NCBI GenBank assembly: GCA_965220825.1 | Contig: OZ244839.1 | Location: forward strand, 1,798,001-1,862,000 | Source: G965220825 sp965220825 | GTDB taxonomy: Bacteria > Pseudomonadota > Alphaproteobacteria > UBA828 | DNA length: 64,000 nt | Reading direction: 5' to 3' | Part shown: positions 53,670 to 61,279 of the stretch, one piece after another | Layout of the letters: every line of letters starts with the position of its first letter | Numbering within the stretch: the first letter of the stretch is position 1 | The notes under the pieces: model-generated | Database searches by the model: none | Seen by the model: the letters and a program-made list of their open reading frames with translations, nothing else | Told to the model about the DNA's origin: nothing | Program-made: the position numbers and the translations under genes

Positions 53670-54062
53670 TCATGAAACCTGCCGCGAGGCGTCGCTCTCA
53701 ATGGCAGTCTGAGATTTTCGGGCCGCCTTGGCGATCCTCTCCAGCGTCTCCTGCTCCCCCTCGCGAAGCATTTCATCCCGTTTCAACGTCGAGAGCAGAT
53801 AGACACCCCGGTAGATGCGCTCGATCTGGGCAGCGATCTCGGGCGGGAACGACGCGGGATTGGCGCTGGAATCGCCGGAGGCAAGGTTCACTGCAGCATG
53901 GCGGACCAGTTCGGCAGCCGCCATTCCGCGCATTTTGGCTTCGCGCTCGATGCGCCCCCACTCGGAATCCGAGAACCGAATCGAGCGCGGCGTGCGCGGC
54001 TCGGCCTGCTTCTGGTCGTCGTTTTCGCCGGCATCCGCGGCGCCCGAGTCATTTTTTTCCAT
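53670..54062 (-). CDS. RHH-type DNA-binding protein of the element backbone
   Basis: 130 residues. An acidic N-terminus, then RSIRFSDSEWGRIEREAKMR and GMAAAELVRHAAVNL, the RHH fold found in MobC-like relaxosome proteins and plasmid regulators, followed by a helical C-terminal part (ERIYRGVYLLSTLKRDEMLR). Two strong inverted repeats lie 96-160 bp upstream and are the likely targets. Could be a relaxosome accessory factor or an autoregulator. Confidence 0.65.
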   Translation of the reverse strand: MEKNDSGAADAGENDDQKQAEPRTPRSIRFSDSEWGRIEREAKMRGMAAAELVRHAAVNLASGDSSANPASFPPEIAAQIERIYRGVYLLSTLKRDEMLREGEQETLERIAKAARKSQTAIESDASRQVS

Positions 54063-54157
54063 GGTGTCGTCCCCGAAAAGTCATGTTTCTGAGCCCGAAG
54101 GCCGGAGATGCCGTCGTCGCCGCAGGGCGTTCCAGGTCGTGCCGGTGCTGTTTCCGA

Positions 54158-54221
54158 CGTATGCCATCCGCATACGGTTGGAAGCGGGCCCTGAATTCGC
54201 CGTATGCTGTCAGCATACGGC
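54158..54221. promoter_or_regulatory. Paired CGTATGC-N5-GCATACG operators
   Basis: Two inverted repeats with identical half-sites and 5-bp spacers: 54158-54176 (spacer CATCC) and 54199-54221 (9-bp arms GCCGTATGC / GCATACGGC, spacer TGTCA). Centres are about 43 bp apart, close to four helical turns, so dimers would bind on the same face. They precede the RHH gene at 54062. The remaining gap to 54656 is GC-rich, without a supported gene. Confidence 0.65.
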
Positions 54222-54656
54222 ATCCTGTAAGTGTTTGGAATACAAGGGATTGAAAGGTAACACCGTGGGCACTCACTCGGCCCATCAACACCGTGTCGTC
54301 TTAAGCCGTTGAAACAGCGCGAAAGTGCACGCCAAACGCGCGCATGCAGCACACCTGCATCTCGATGCGTGTGGTGTGACGGTGAAGGCCGCCCCGTGCG
54401 GTCAGGGACGGCGAATCGGTCGAGCGAACGAGGGGGAATGCGACGCAGGCGCGGGACGCGCTGCGGAGCCGCCGCGGCGATTGAGCGGGCGGCGGCGCGG
54501 TCGGAACCGCGGGGCGTGGTGCAACGCCCGGTGACGCGCGCGGTGACGGCGCCGGTTGCAGCGGCGGCGGCAGCGGTGCAGTGCGACGTGCGGAGCGCGA
54601 AGCGCGGAGCACGAGCCGGCGGTGTCGCGAGCGGTGCGCGCGACATGCGGCATGGA

Positions 54657-54693
54657 CGAGGGCCGCGCCGCCGGGGTGACGACGCGGCCCTCG
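54657..54693 (-). terminator. GC-rich hairpin after the DUF2493 gene
   Basis: Perfect 11-bp arms CGAGGGCCGCG (54657-54667) and CGCGGCCCTCG (54683-54693) with a 15-nt loop, starting 10 bp after the DUF2493 stop. There is no U-tract, so it may stabilise the 3' end or need Rho. Confidence 0.45.
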
Positions 54694-54703
54694 GATGCGG
54701 GCG

Positions 54704-55624
54704 TCAGTGGGTGACGCGCTGCACCGGGATGCCGAGCTGGATGGCCTTGTCGACCAGGTTGTCGGTGATGCCGCTGCCGGGGAAGGCGATGACGCCCTTG
54801 GGCAGCAGGTTGACCAGCTCGTCGTTGCGGCGGAACGGTGCGGCGCGTCCGTGGCGGTCCCAGTCGGGCTTGCAGACGATCTGGTGCACGCCGTTCTGCT
54901 CCGCCCACTGTGCCGCGATCTTCTCGACGCCGGGGCCGCCACCATGGACCAGCACCATGTCGGCATACTTGGCGAGCGCCTTGTCGAGGCGGGCGATGAT
55001 GGCGTTGGCGTCCGCGACCTGCTTGCCGCCGGCGATGGCGATCAGGGTGCCGTTCGGCAGATGCGCGTTCGTCTCGCGGTTCTTGCGGGCGCGGATGAAG
55101 TCGCGGGCGTCGATGGCGGCGGAGGTGAGCTTGCCGGTCTGGCTGGTGTGGCTGCCGCGCCGGGGACGCCAGAGGTTGCCGGTCTCGCTGCGGTAGGCTT
55201 CGGCGGCGGCGTCGCGCATCTGCTCGAAGGCGTCGCGCCGGTCCTGCAGGTTGCGGACGCGGTCGGTGGTGAGTTCGAGCTCGCGGGCCTTGATCTCGGT
55301 GCCGTCCTGGGCGCGCTGGAGGTCGCGGAGGTCGGGGAGGAAGCGGTCGGCGGCGCGGTCGAGGCGCTGGGTCTGTGCGTCGAAGAGATTGACGAAGCCC
55401 CAGAGCATGGCCTCGCGCTCGTCCGCCAGCTGTGTGCCGTCGGGCGCGGCTCCGGTGGCGAGGATGCGGAAGGCTTCGGCGACGGCTGCGAGCGCGTCCT
55501 CGGCGTCCCACACCTCGCGCGGGTCGAACTCGTCGCGTTCGGGGGTTGCGCCGTAGAGGGCGGCCTGTTCGCAGACGGTTGCGGTGACGGACTGTGCCTG
55601 GTTTGTGTCGAGTGCGAAGGTCAT
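54704..55624 (-). CDS. DUF2493 (SLOG-like) protein
   Basis: 306 residues from the ATG at 55624 with an AAGGAG site; an upstream start at 55915 would read through the hairpin region and is unlikely. The C-terminal ~130 residues are the DUF2493 fold: NGTLIAIAGGKQVADANAII, DMVLVHGGGPGVEKIAAQWA, IAFPGSGITDNLVDKAIQLG. N-terminal half helical. A common plasmid/ICE backbone gene of alphaproteobacteria; SLOG proteins bind nucleotides, role unknown. Confidence 0.85.
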   Translation of the reverse strand: MTFALDTNQAQSVTATVCEQAALYGATPERDEFDPREVWDAEDALAAVAEAFRILATGAAPDGTQLADEREAMLWGFVNLFDAQTQRLDRAADRFLPDLRDLQRAQDGTEIKARELELTTDRVRNLQDRRDAFEQMRDAAAEAYRSETGNLWRPRRGSHTSQTGKLTSAAIDARDFIRARKNRETNAHLPNGTLIAIAGGKQVADANAIIARLDKALAKYADMVLVHGGGPGVEKIAAQWAEQNGVHQIVCKPDWDRHGRAAPFRRNDELVNLLPKGVIAFPGSGITDNLVDKAIQLGIPVQRVTH

Positions 55625-55718
55625 CGGTGATCTCCTTGAGTGGATCGTTATCGAGGATCGGAGCGTTGGCCCCGATGTGATGTCCTGTTGGGGCACGCGC
55701 GCGCAGCGGAGCCACCGG

Positions 55719-55840
55719 GGCCGGAATGATTGGCCCGGCGGAATGCGCGAGTGGTGCGGGCGCACAAGCGAGCGCAGCGAGCGCGGAGCCACGGTCGCGC
55801 ATTCCGCCGGGCCTAGGCGCGCCAGCGCCGTATCATTCCG
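55719..55840. other. Nested inverted repeats, candidate origin or cruciform
   Basis: Perfect 19-bp arms at 55732-55750 and 55795-55813 enclose a 44-nt loop that itself pairs partly (GTGG near 55751, CCAC near 55789). An outer pair CGGAATGAT / ATCATTCCG flanks the structure. The 55625-56021 gap holds no supported gene. Could be oriT, a replication hairpin or a protein-binding cruciform. Confidence 0.5.
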
Positions 55841-56021
55841 AGTCCCGGCCGGAGCGAAGCGGAGGACCCCGAAGGGGTTGGCGGAGTGAGCACGCGTGAC
55901 ACAATGGGACATCACGTCGGGTCAGGATTGATGTTGGTTCCTGCACGGGCCCCATCGGCGGTGCCGTCCGGCATGACGGTGGGGATCACGCACGGGCGGT
56001 GCGGCATCGTCCGACGGGCGG

Positions 56022-56261
56022 TCAGCCCCAGAACGGATGCGTCTCGATTCTGTCCAGGATGGTGTCGCGGACGCGGGCGCGGTCATGGACGCGGGTCGGG
56101 CCGCGCCAGTCCTCGTCGAGATGGATGACGTAGAAGCTCTTGCCGGGCGCGAGGATGTCGCGCTGGCGGTAGAGGCTGCCGACGGACTCGCCGTCATGCA
56201 GGATGCGCGCCTCGTCGGGCGCGGTGCGCCGGAAGCGGATGTCGGGTGCGTAGCGGCCCAT
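56022..56261 (-). CDS. Small conserved-type hypothetical protein
   Basis: 79 residues from the ATG at 56261. Reads RYAPDIRFRRTAPDEARILH, then SFYVIHLDEDWRGPTRVHDR, ending in a DTILDRIETHPFWG tail. Compact soluble protein of unknown function, the kind that clusters with DUF2493 and Toprim genes on these elements. The 56262-56460 gap upstream has pyrimidine-rich sequence and no gene. Confidence 0.6.
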   Translation of the reverse strand: MGRYAPDIRFRRTAPDEARILHDGESVGSLYRQRDILAPGKSFYVIHLDEDWRGPTRVHDRARVRDTILDRIETHPFWG

Positions 56262-56460
56262 GGCGGGGGTCTCCTCTGCCGTGTCCGGGACGGTGCGGGT
56301 CCACGCTCTCTCTCCCGCACCGCCGTTCCTGCCCTCCCTCCGCTTCACTCCCTCTCCCCGGCGACCGGGGCCGAATGGGGCGGCGTGCGACGCACGCCGC
56401 GAACGCCGGCGCGTTGCGCATCGGCCTCCATCGGTGCGATGCCGAGCCGAGACCACCACC

Positions 56461-56910
56461 TCACGCGTCCTGGGCCCGGTAGCGGTCCTCGTCGGAGGAG
56501 GCGAGGAGGGAGGGCGTAGACATCGTGTCGTGCAGCACGATGACGTGCTCGTGCGGCTCGGCGATGGCCTCGTAGAACGCGGTCCAGGCGTCGTCCTTCG
56601 CCTTGTGGGTGGAGAGCACGTCGCCCGTGCGGGACGGGTCCGTCTGCATCGCGTGCAACGCGGCGGCGTCAATGGCGACGACCTCGAAGCGCGGAGGGAG
56701 GTCGGGGTCGCTCTGCCACAGCGTCGCGCCGGTGCGGCGTTCGATGACGAGGGTGGTGCACTCGGGGTGAGCGCGGACGCGGCGCTGGGCCTCGTCCCAG
56801 GCGGCGCGCTTCGCATCGACGCGCGCCGGGGCATCGAAGAGGTCGATGCCGTCCTCGTCGACGGTGCGAACGACGTAGCGCGGCGCGGTCGGGGGCATGG
56901 CGGTGCTCAT
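56461..56910 (-). CDS. Hypothetical protein
   Basis: 149 residues. APRYVVRTVDEDGIDLFDAP opens a small alpha/beta protein with TTLVIERRTGATLWQSDPDL and a C-terminal acidic tail (SSDEDRYRAQDA). No family recognised and no membrane segment. Same strand as the neighbouring Toprim and DUF2493 genes. Confidence 0.55.
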   Translation of the reverse strand: MSTAMPPTAPRYVVRTVDEDGIDLFDAPARVDAKRAAWDEAQRRVRAHPECTTLVIERRTGATLWQSDPDLPPRFEVVAIDAAALHAMQTDPSRTGDVLSTHKAKDDAWTAFYEAIAEPHEHVIVLHDTMSTPSLLASSDEDRYRAQDA

Positions 56911-56968
56911 GGACGCTCTCTCCTCTCCTCAAGGACGAATCACCCCTGCACCCGCCCCACACGCCCTC

Positions 56969-57931
56969 TCAGCGCCCGAGCCACGGCGCGAAGCGCGCCG
57001 CGAGCGCCGGTGCGCCGAGCGCCAGCAGATCGTCGTTGAAGTCGCCGCCCTCCGGCGCGACCGCGAGAGCGGCGACGCCGACGCGCGCGCAGCGCCGCGC
57101 GAGGCGTTCGGCCGCCTGCTCGCCTGCGGCGTCGTTGTCGCGGGCGATGAGGAGGCGCGCGACGCCGGGCGGAGGCGCGAACGCGCCGAGGCTCCCGGCG
57201 GAGAGCGCGGCAGCCGCCGCGATCTCCGGCACGGCGGTGACGAGCGAGAGCACGGTCTCGATGCCCTCCCCGACCAGCAGCGTCCTGTCGGGCGCGCCGA
57301 AGCGGACAGCGCGTCCGTGGACGCGCCCGAGCGCCTTGCGCGGATGGGCGAGGCCCGCCTTGGCGGGCGAGCGCGAGTCGAGCCATGTGCGCTGCACGCC
57401 GGCGATCGCGCCGTCGTCGCCGGTCACGGCGGCGACCAGCGCCGGCAGTCGGATGACCGACGAGCCGTCGCGGTAGCGCAGCTCGGGGTGGAAGCGCAGC
57501 GCCGCGAAGCGGCAGCGCGCGAGACCCCGGGCGCGGAGATAGCGCTCGGCATGGGTGCCGTCGATGGCGCGGCATCGCGTCCAGAGGCGGCGCGCCGCCT
57601 CGGTGGCGTCATAGGCGCTGGCGCCGCCCGTCGCCGGCGCAGCCGGCAGGGCGAGGAAGGCGCGGGCCTCGTCGAGCGCCGCGCGCAGCGTCGGCGCGCG
57701 TGTGCGGTGACGGACGATGTCGAGCAGGTCGCCATGCTCGCCGCTGGCCGCATCGGTCCACTTCCCCGGCGCGCCGGGGCCGGCGAGGCGGACATAGAGC
57801 GAGCGTCCGCGAGCGCCGTCGAGGTCGCCCGCGACCCAGTAGCGCCCCTGACGGCGGCCGTGCGGCAGGTACTGCCGGCAGACGGCCTCGGCGCGCTCTG
57901 CGAGCGCGGCGGCGATGGCGGATGCATTCAT
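56969..57931 (-). CDS. Toprim-domain protein (plasmid primase-like)
   Basis: 320 residues from the ATG at 57931. N-terminal DUF7146-like region (RYWVAGDLDGARGRSLYVRL, GKWTDAASGEHGDLLDIVRH). The Toprim part has LLVGEGIETVLSLV with the catalytic Glu near 225 and LLIARDNDAAGEQAAERL with the Asp pair near 268. No helicase or zinc-finger domain. Family members prime lagging-strand or post-transfer DNA synthesis on mobile elements. Confidence 0.85.
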   Translation of the reverse strand: MNASAIAAALAERAEAVCRQYLPHGRRQGRYWVAGDLDGARGRSLYVRLAGPGAPGKWTDAASGEHGDLLDIVRHRTRAPTLRAALDEARAFLALPAAPATGGASAYDATEAARRLWTRCRAIDGTHAERYLRARGLARCRFAALRFHPELRYRDGSSVIRLPALVAAVTGDDGAIAGVQRTWLDSRSPAKAGLAHPRKALGRVHGRAVRFGAPDRTLLVGEGIETVLSLVTAVPEIAAAAALSAGSLGAFAPPPGVARLLIARDNDAAGEQAAERLARRCARVGVAALAVAPEGGDFNDDLLALGAPALAARFAPWLGR

Positions 57932-58154
57932 GGCGCGGCTCCTGCGGCAGCGCACGGCTTCGGCATGGCGGGACTCCTTCTGCCTTCGGTGGAACGCCCC
58001 GATACCGGCCAGGCTCTCCTCCTGCCGTCGCCGGACGGCGAGCGGCGCGCGAAGCGCGGGCGCGACGCTTGGACGGGACCGACTCCGGGCCGTCTGCAAA
58101 AGGGGGGACCGGCGCCGAAGCGCCGGCCCCCGAGGGAGGGAGGAAGCGGGCCGC

Positions 58155-58619
58155 CTAGAACGGGATCTCGTCGTCCATGGCGGCGGTCTGCGCCGGGGCG
58201 CCGTCGGCCGGCATGGCCGCGCCGTTCGCAGGCTCCTGCGGGTCCGCCGTCGCGGCGCCGTTGCCGTTCGCCTTGTCGAGGAACTGCACGCGCCCCCCGG
58301 GCACCAGCAGGATCTCGGTCGAGAAGCGGTCGCCGTCCTCGCCCGGCTTCGACCAGCGCCGCGTCTGCAGCTTGCCGTCGATATAGACCAGGCGGCCCTT
58401 GCGGGCGTGCTTCTCGAACATCGAGATCAGCCCGTCCTGGAAGGTGACGATGCGGTGCCATTCGGTCTTGTCGACCCGCTCGCCGGTCTGCTTGTTGAGG
58501 TAGGACTCGTCCGTCGCGACGCTGAGGTTGGCGACGCGCCCGCCGCTGGTCAGGTGATTGACGGTGACATCGGCGCCGAGGCGGCCGATGAGTTCCACGC
58601 GGTTCAGTCCGAATGCCAT
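58155..58619 (-). CDS. ssb: Single-stranded DNA-binding protein (second copy)
   Basis: 154 residues from the ATG at 58619 (MAFGLNRVELIGRLGADVTV). OB fold with TEWHRIVTFQDGL and RLVYIDGKLQTRRWSKPG; a disordered linker and an intact acidic tip MDDEIPF, unlike the ssb at 32261. Precedes the Toprim gene on the same strand. Confidence 0.92.
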   Translation of the reverse strand: MAFGLNRVELIGRLGADVTVNHLTSGGRVANLSVATDESYLNKQTGERVDKTEWHRIVTFQDGLISMFEKHARKGRLVYIDGKLQTRRWSKPGEDGDRFSTEILLVPGGRVQFLDKANGNGAATADPQEPANGAAMPADGAPAQTAAMDDEIPF

Positions 58620-58727
58620 GACGATACTCTCCGATGGTCCGGTTGATGACGATGGGTTCGAACCGGTCCCAGGACCGAAGCTCAGTCGCTCCAACCCCTT
58701 CCGGTTCATCCTCCTCAAGCCCTCCTC

Positions 58728-58922
58728 TCACTCCGCCATGCGGTGGAACGACGGACGGGGGTCGAGGTCCGCGATGCTTCGCGGGGGAAACACGGCCTCG
58801 CGGTCGGGGCGGCGCCTGGCGCGGTCGTCCTCGATGGCGTCGTGGACGGCGCGGCGGTCGAGGCCGAGTTCGGCGAGCAGGTCGTCGCCGCTTGCAGCGG
58901 TGTCGAGGTCGGATGCGAACAT
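58728..58922 (-). CDS. Small acidic hypothetical protein
   Basis: 64 residues from the ATG at 58922 (MFASDLDTAASGDDLLAELG); an in-frame ATG at 58985 is possible. Acidic, helical start and an Arg/Pro-rich C-terminus. No family recognised. Lies between Ssb and SLOG genes on the same strand. Confidence 0.45.
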   Translation of the reverse strand: MFASDLDTAASGDDLLAELGLDRRAVHDAIEDDRARRRPDREAVFPPRSIADLDPRPSFHRMAE

Positions 58923-59043
58923 GGGGGAAGTCTCCTTCGTGCCGGGTGTCGCGCCCGGCAGCGGGGAGACCGTCTCCCTCTTCACCCGCCGGGCATTCGC
59001 CCGGCTTTCCGCAATCCTCTGGCTCCTGCGGCAGCGACGGAGG

Positions 59044-59571
59044 TCAGCGCGCCTGCCGGATGGCCCGCAGGCGCTCGCAGACCGCGCGCGGGGACAGGAC
59101 GGCGAGGTTCATGACGGCGATCCCGTGCTCGGCGGCGATGCGGAGCGCCATGCCGGTGCCGCCGGTCACCGCCCCGCCCGGTGTCCAGCAGATCGCCGCA
59201 TCGACGGGCCGGTCGAGACGTTCTCCGAGCAGCACCGCCGCGTTCCTCGCATGGAGCTTGCGCACGGCGGGCGAGCACCGGTCCCAGGCGGGGTGCAGAC
59301 GCGCGGCGATCTCCATGCAGGCGGTGAGCTCGGACGAAGACAGCACCCGGCAGTCCGGCCCCCCGCGCCCGTTATGGCCGCGCCACGGGAGATACAGCGT
59401 CCGCCGGTCGGCCGGGGCGCCCGCGGCGAATGCGGCATCGGCCCCGTCGGCGCCACCGCTTGCCAGATGCCAGCCCGTCCGCGCCAGCCAGGCAGCCATC
59501 GTCGTCATGCCGGCGAGCACAGGCCGGGGTGTCGCGCGGGCGCCGATGCCGGCATAGGTGAGAGTGGTCAT
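59044..59571 (-). CDS. SLOG-superfamily protein (DprA/YpsA-like)
   Basis: 175 residues from the ATG at 59571 (MTTLTYAGIGARATPRPVLA). Rossmann-like SLOG motifs: YAGIGARATP, HLASGGADGADAAFAAG and CWTPGGAVTGGTGMALRIA. Related to the nucleotide- or ssDNA-binding DprA/YpsA group. A backbone gene of unknown role beside ssb and Toprim, possibly in handling of incoming single strands. Confidence 0.78.
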   Translation of the reverse strand: MTTLTYAGIGARATPRPVLAGMTTMAAWLARTGWHLASGGADGADAAFAAGAPADRRTLYLPWRGHNGRGGPDCRVLSSSELTACMEIAARLHPAWDRCSPAVRKLHARNAAVLLGERLDRPVDAAICWTPGGAVTGGTGMALRIAAEHGIAVMNLAVLSPRAVCERLRAIRQAR

Positions 59572-59784
59572 GTCACGTCTCCTCCCTCGGGTCGCAGCTG
59601 TCACCCTCCTCCCTGCTGTCCTCCAACACCGGGATGACGGGTGCGCCCGGAGAGACCCGACCCTGGCACGCGGCGCGCCCCGTCGCCGACGACGGAGCCG
59701 TCGAGGCGCTCGCGCACGCCGCTCGCGGCGGCGCAGGTCGTGGCGTCGACCGGGATGTTGATGTGATCTGGCAGCGCGCGGACG

Positions 59785-60123
59785 TCAGCAGAACGGGACC
59801 GCGCGCTCTATGCGGCAGCAGTCAGCGCAGCGGCTGCATTTGCAGGACGGCGGTTCGTGCGGCGTGGGTGAACACCGCCGGCAGCGGGCCGGCTGCGCAG
59901 CAAGCAGGCGGGAGGTGGAGCGCCTCGGGCTCCGGCGGCGCCGGCCCGGACGGCTCGGCAGTGGCGATCGGTCGTCCGCTTCGTGATCGATCATCGCGTC
60001 GGCCTCCGTTTCGCCCTGCGGATCGGCGCTGGCGGCGATCACGCCGCGCCATGCGCATCGCTCCTCCGCGTCCTGCAGGTCTTCTGCGATGGACTGGATG
60101 ATGGTCTCGGCGCAGGTGGCCAT
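59785..60123 (-). CDS. Possible small hypothetical protein overlapping a dispersed repeat
   Basis: 112 residues if intact. The first ~60 (MATCAETIIQSIAEDLQDAE, then acidic) look like a real helical protein; the last ~50 run through the dispersed repeat at 59850-59915 and become Cys/Arg/Pro-rich, so the native C-terminus may have been replaced. Divergent from the SRAP gene across an inverted repeat. The interval 59605-59784 has no supported gene. Confidence 0.35.
   Translation of the reverse strand: MATCAETIIQSIAEDLQDAEERCAWRGVIAASADPQGETEADAMIDHEADDRSPLPSRPGRRRRSPRRSTSRLLAAQPARCRRCSPTPHEPPSCKCSRCADCCRIERAVPFC
59850..59915. repeat. Dispersed repeat, copy R1 (partial)
   Basis: Starts GCGGTTCGTGCGGCGTGGGT and ends in GGCAGGCGGGAGG-like sequence; related over about 65 bp to the sequences at 60898 and 63619 but not followed by an autotransporter end. 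Confidence 0.7.
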
Positions 60124-60128
60124 GCTGA

Positions 60129-60183
60129 CGTATCCTGGGGGTTGATGGTCGGGACTGGCGCCGTTCCCGTTGCCGAGGATACG
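60129..60183. promoter_or_regulatory. Inverted repeat between divergent small gene and SRAP gene
   Basis: CGTATCCT (60129-60136) and AGGATACG (60176-60183) are perfect 8-bp arms 39 bp apart, lying entirely in the 68-bp divergent gap between starts at 60123 and 60192. Placement suggests control of both genes. Confidence 0.4.
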
Positions 60184-60191
60184 CTTCGACC

Positions 60192-60884
60192 ATGTGCGGG
60201 AGGTTTACGCAGCGCTTTTCCTGGCGCGAGGTGCATGAGGCCCTGAGCCCGGTCGGGCCGGCAGCGAACCTGCGACCGCGCTACAACCTCGCGCCGAGCC
60301 AGAGCGCGGCGGTGGTGCGGAGCGAGGCGGGCACACACCGCCTCACCATGATGCGATGGGGTCTCATACCGGACTGGGCAAAGGACCCCGGTATCGGTCA
60401 CAAGCTCATCAACGCCCGGGTCGAGACCGCCTCCGTCAAGCCTGCGTTTCGGGCAGCGTGGTCGAAGCGCCGCTGCCTGGTGCCGGCGGACGGGTTCTAC
60501 GAGTGGCGGCGCGAGGGATCCGTGCGCCAGCCCTGGCTCATCGCACCGCGCGACGGTGCGCCGATGGCGTTTGCCGGACTATGGGAGCGCTGGCGTGTAC
60601 CGGAGGACACGGCGCTTCGGGGTTCGCTGGCGGAGTGCCAGCCGGGCGATACGGTCGAGACTTTCACCATCCTCACCTGCGCGGCGAACGCGACCCTGCG
60701 GGCGTTGCACCATCGGATGCCGGTGATTCTGCGCCCGGACATGTTCGCGCCCTGGCTCGCAGGCGAGGACGTGCGGCCCGGTCCGGCGCCCGAGGACTGG
60801 CTCGCGATGCACCGGGTCACGACACGCGTGAACAATCCTCGCAACGACGATCCGGCGTGCATTGTCGCACTGGCGACCGGGTAG
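60192..60884 (+). CDS. SRAP (YedK/HMCES-type) abasic-site processing protein
   Basis: 230 residues. Catalytic Cys2 in MCGRFTQ, the conserved NLAPSQ and RWGLIPDWAKDP, NARVETASVKPAFR, GFYEWRREG with Glu near 104, and the His in LHHRMPVIL near 172. SRAP proteins crosslink abasic sites in single-stranded DNA through Cys2. On a conjugative element this would protect the transferred strand. Plus strand, unlike its neighbours. Confidence 0.93.
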   Translation: MCGRFTQRFSWREVHEALSPVGPAANLRPRYNLAPSQSAAVVRSEAGTHRLTMMRWGLIPDWAKDPGIGHKLINARVETASVKPAFRAAWSKRRCLVPADGFYEWRREGSVRQPWLIAPRDGAPMAFAGLWERWRVPEDTALRGSLAECQPGDTVETFTILTCAANATLRALHHRMPVILRPDMFAPWLAGEDVRPGPAPEDWLAMHRVTTRVNNPRNDDPACIVALATG

Positions 60885-60897
60885 GAGCGTCGTGCAT

Positions 60898-61279
60898 GCG
60901 GTTCGTGCGCCGTGGGCGAGCACCGCCAACGGCGGGCCGGCTGCGCAGCAGGCAGGCGGGAGGACGGGAGCCGTCGGGCCGGCGAGGCCGGCCCGACGCC
61001 CCGTCAGAAGTTCAGCCGCAGGTCCATGCCGATGCGGGTGTCGGGCTCGCCGCCGGCGCGGTGGCCGGCGGTGAGCGCGGCGTCGATGCCACCCCTGGCG
61101 AAGCCGACGCCCGTGCGGTAGCGCTGCGTGCGGGACTCGCCGCCGAGCGCCATGTCGGCAAAGGGCGTCAGCAGGCCACCCGCTGCAGCGAAGCCGTAGC
61201 CGGCGCGGGCGGTCAGCGACAAGTGCTGCGGTGCCGCATTGCGCTCTTCGTCGAAGAGGCGTTCGCGCGTGAGCGCGCC
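60898..61279. repeat. Dispersed repeat R2 plus autotransporter 3' end (matches 63619-64000)
   Basis: Colinear with 63619-64000 at a constant offset of 2721 bp, including the stop codon (61004 versus 63725) and the hairpin before it. Substitutions increase into the coding part. This shows a tandem gene duplication that carried its 3' flank. Confidence 0.85.
60972..60998 (-). terminator. Hairpin after autotransporter 1
   Basis: Perfect 12-bp arms CGTCGGGCCGGC / GCCGGCCCGACG with a GAG loop, 5 bp beyond the stop at 61004 in transcription direction. No U-tract. Identical arms follow autotransporter 2. Confidence 0.5.

Noticed and set aside
53273..53776. A 167-codon minus-strand gene spanning the TIR start
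   Set aside because: Overlaps both the TIR and RHH genes and has an Arg-rich shadow composition; only a truncated remnant is plausible.
54301..54703. A gene in the GC-rich gap right of the paired operators
   Set aside because: Frames on both strands are low-complexity and without a ribosome site or family resemblance.
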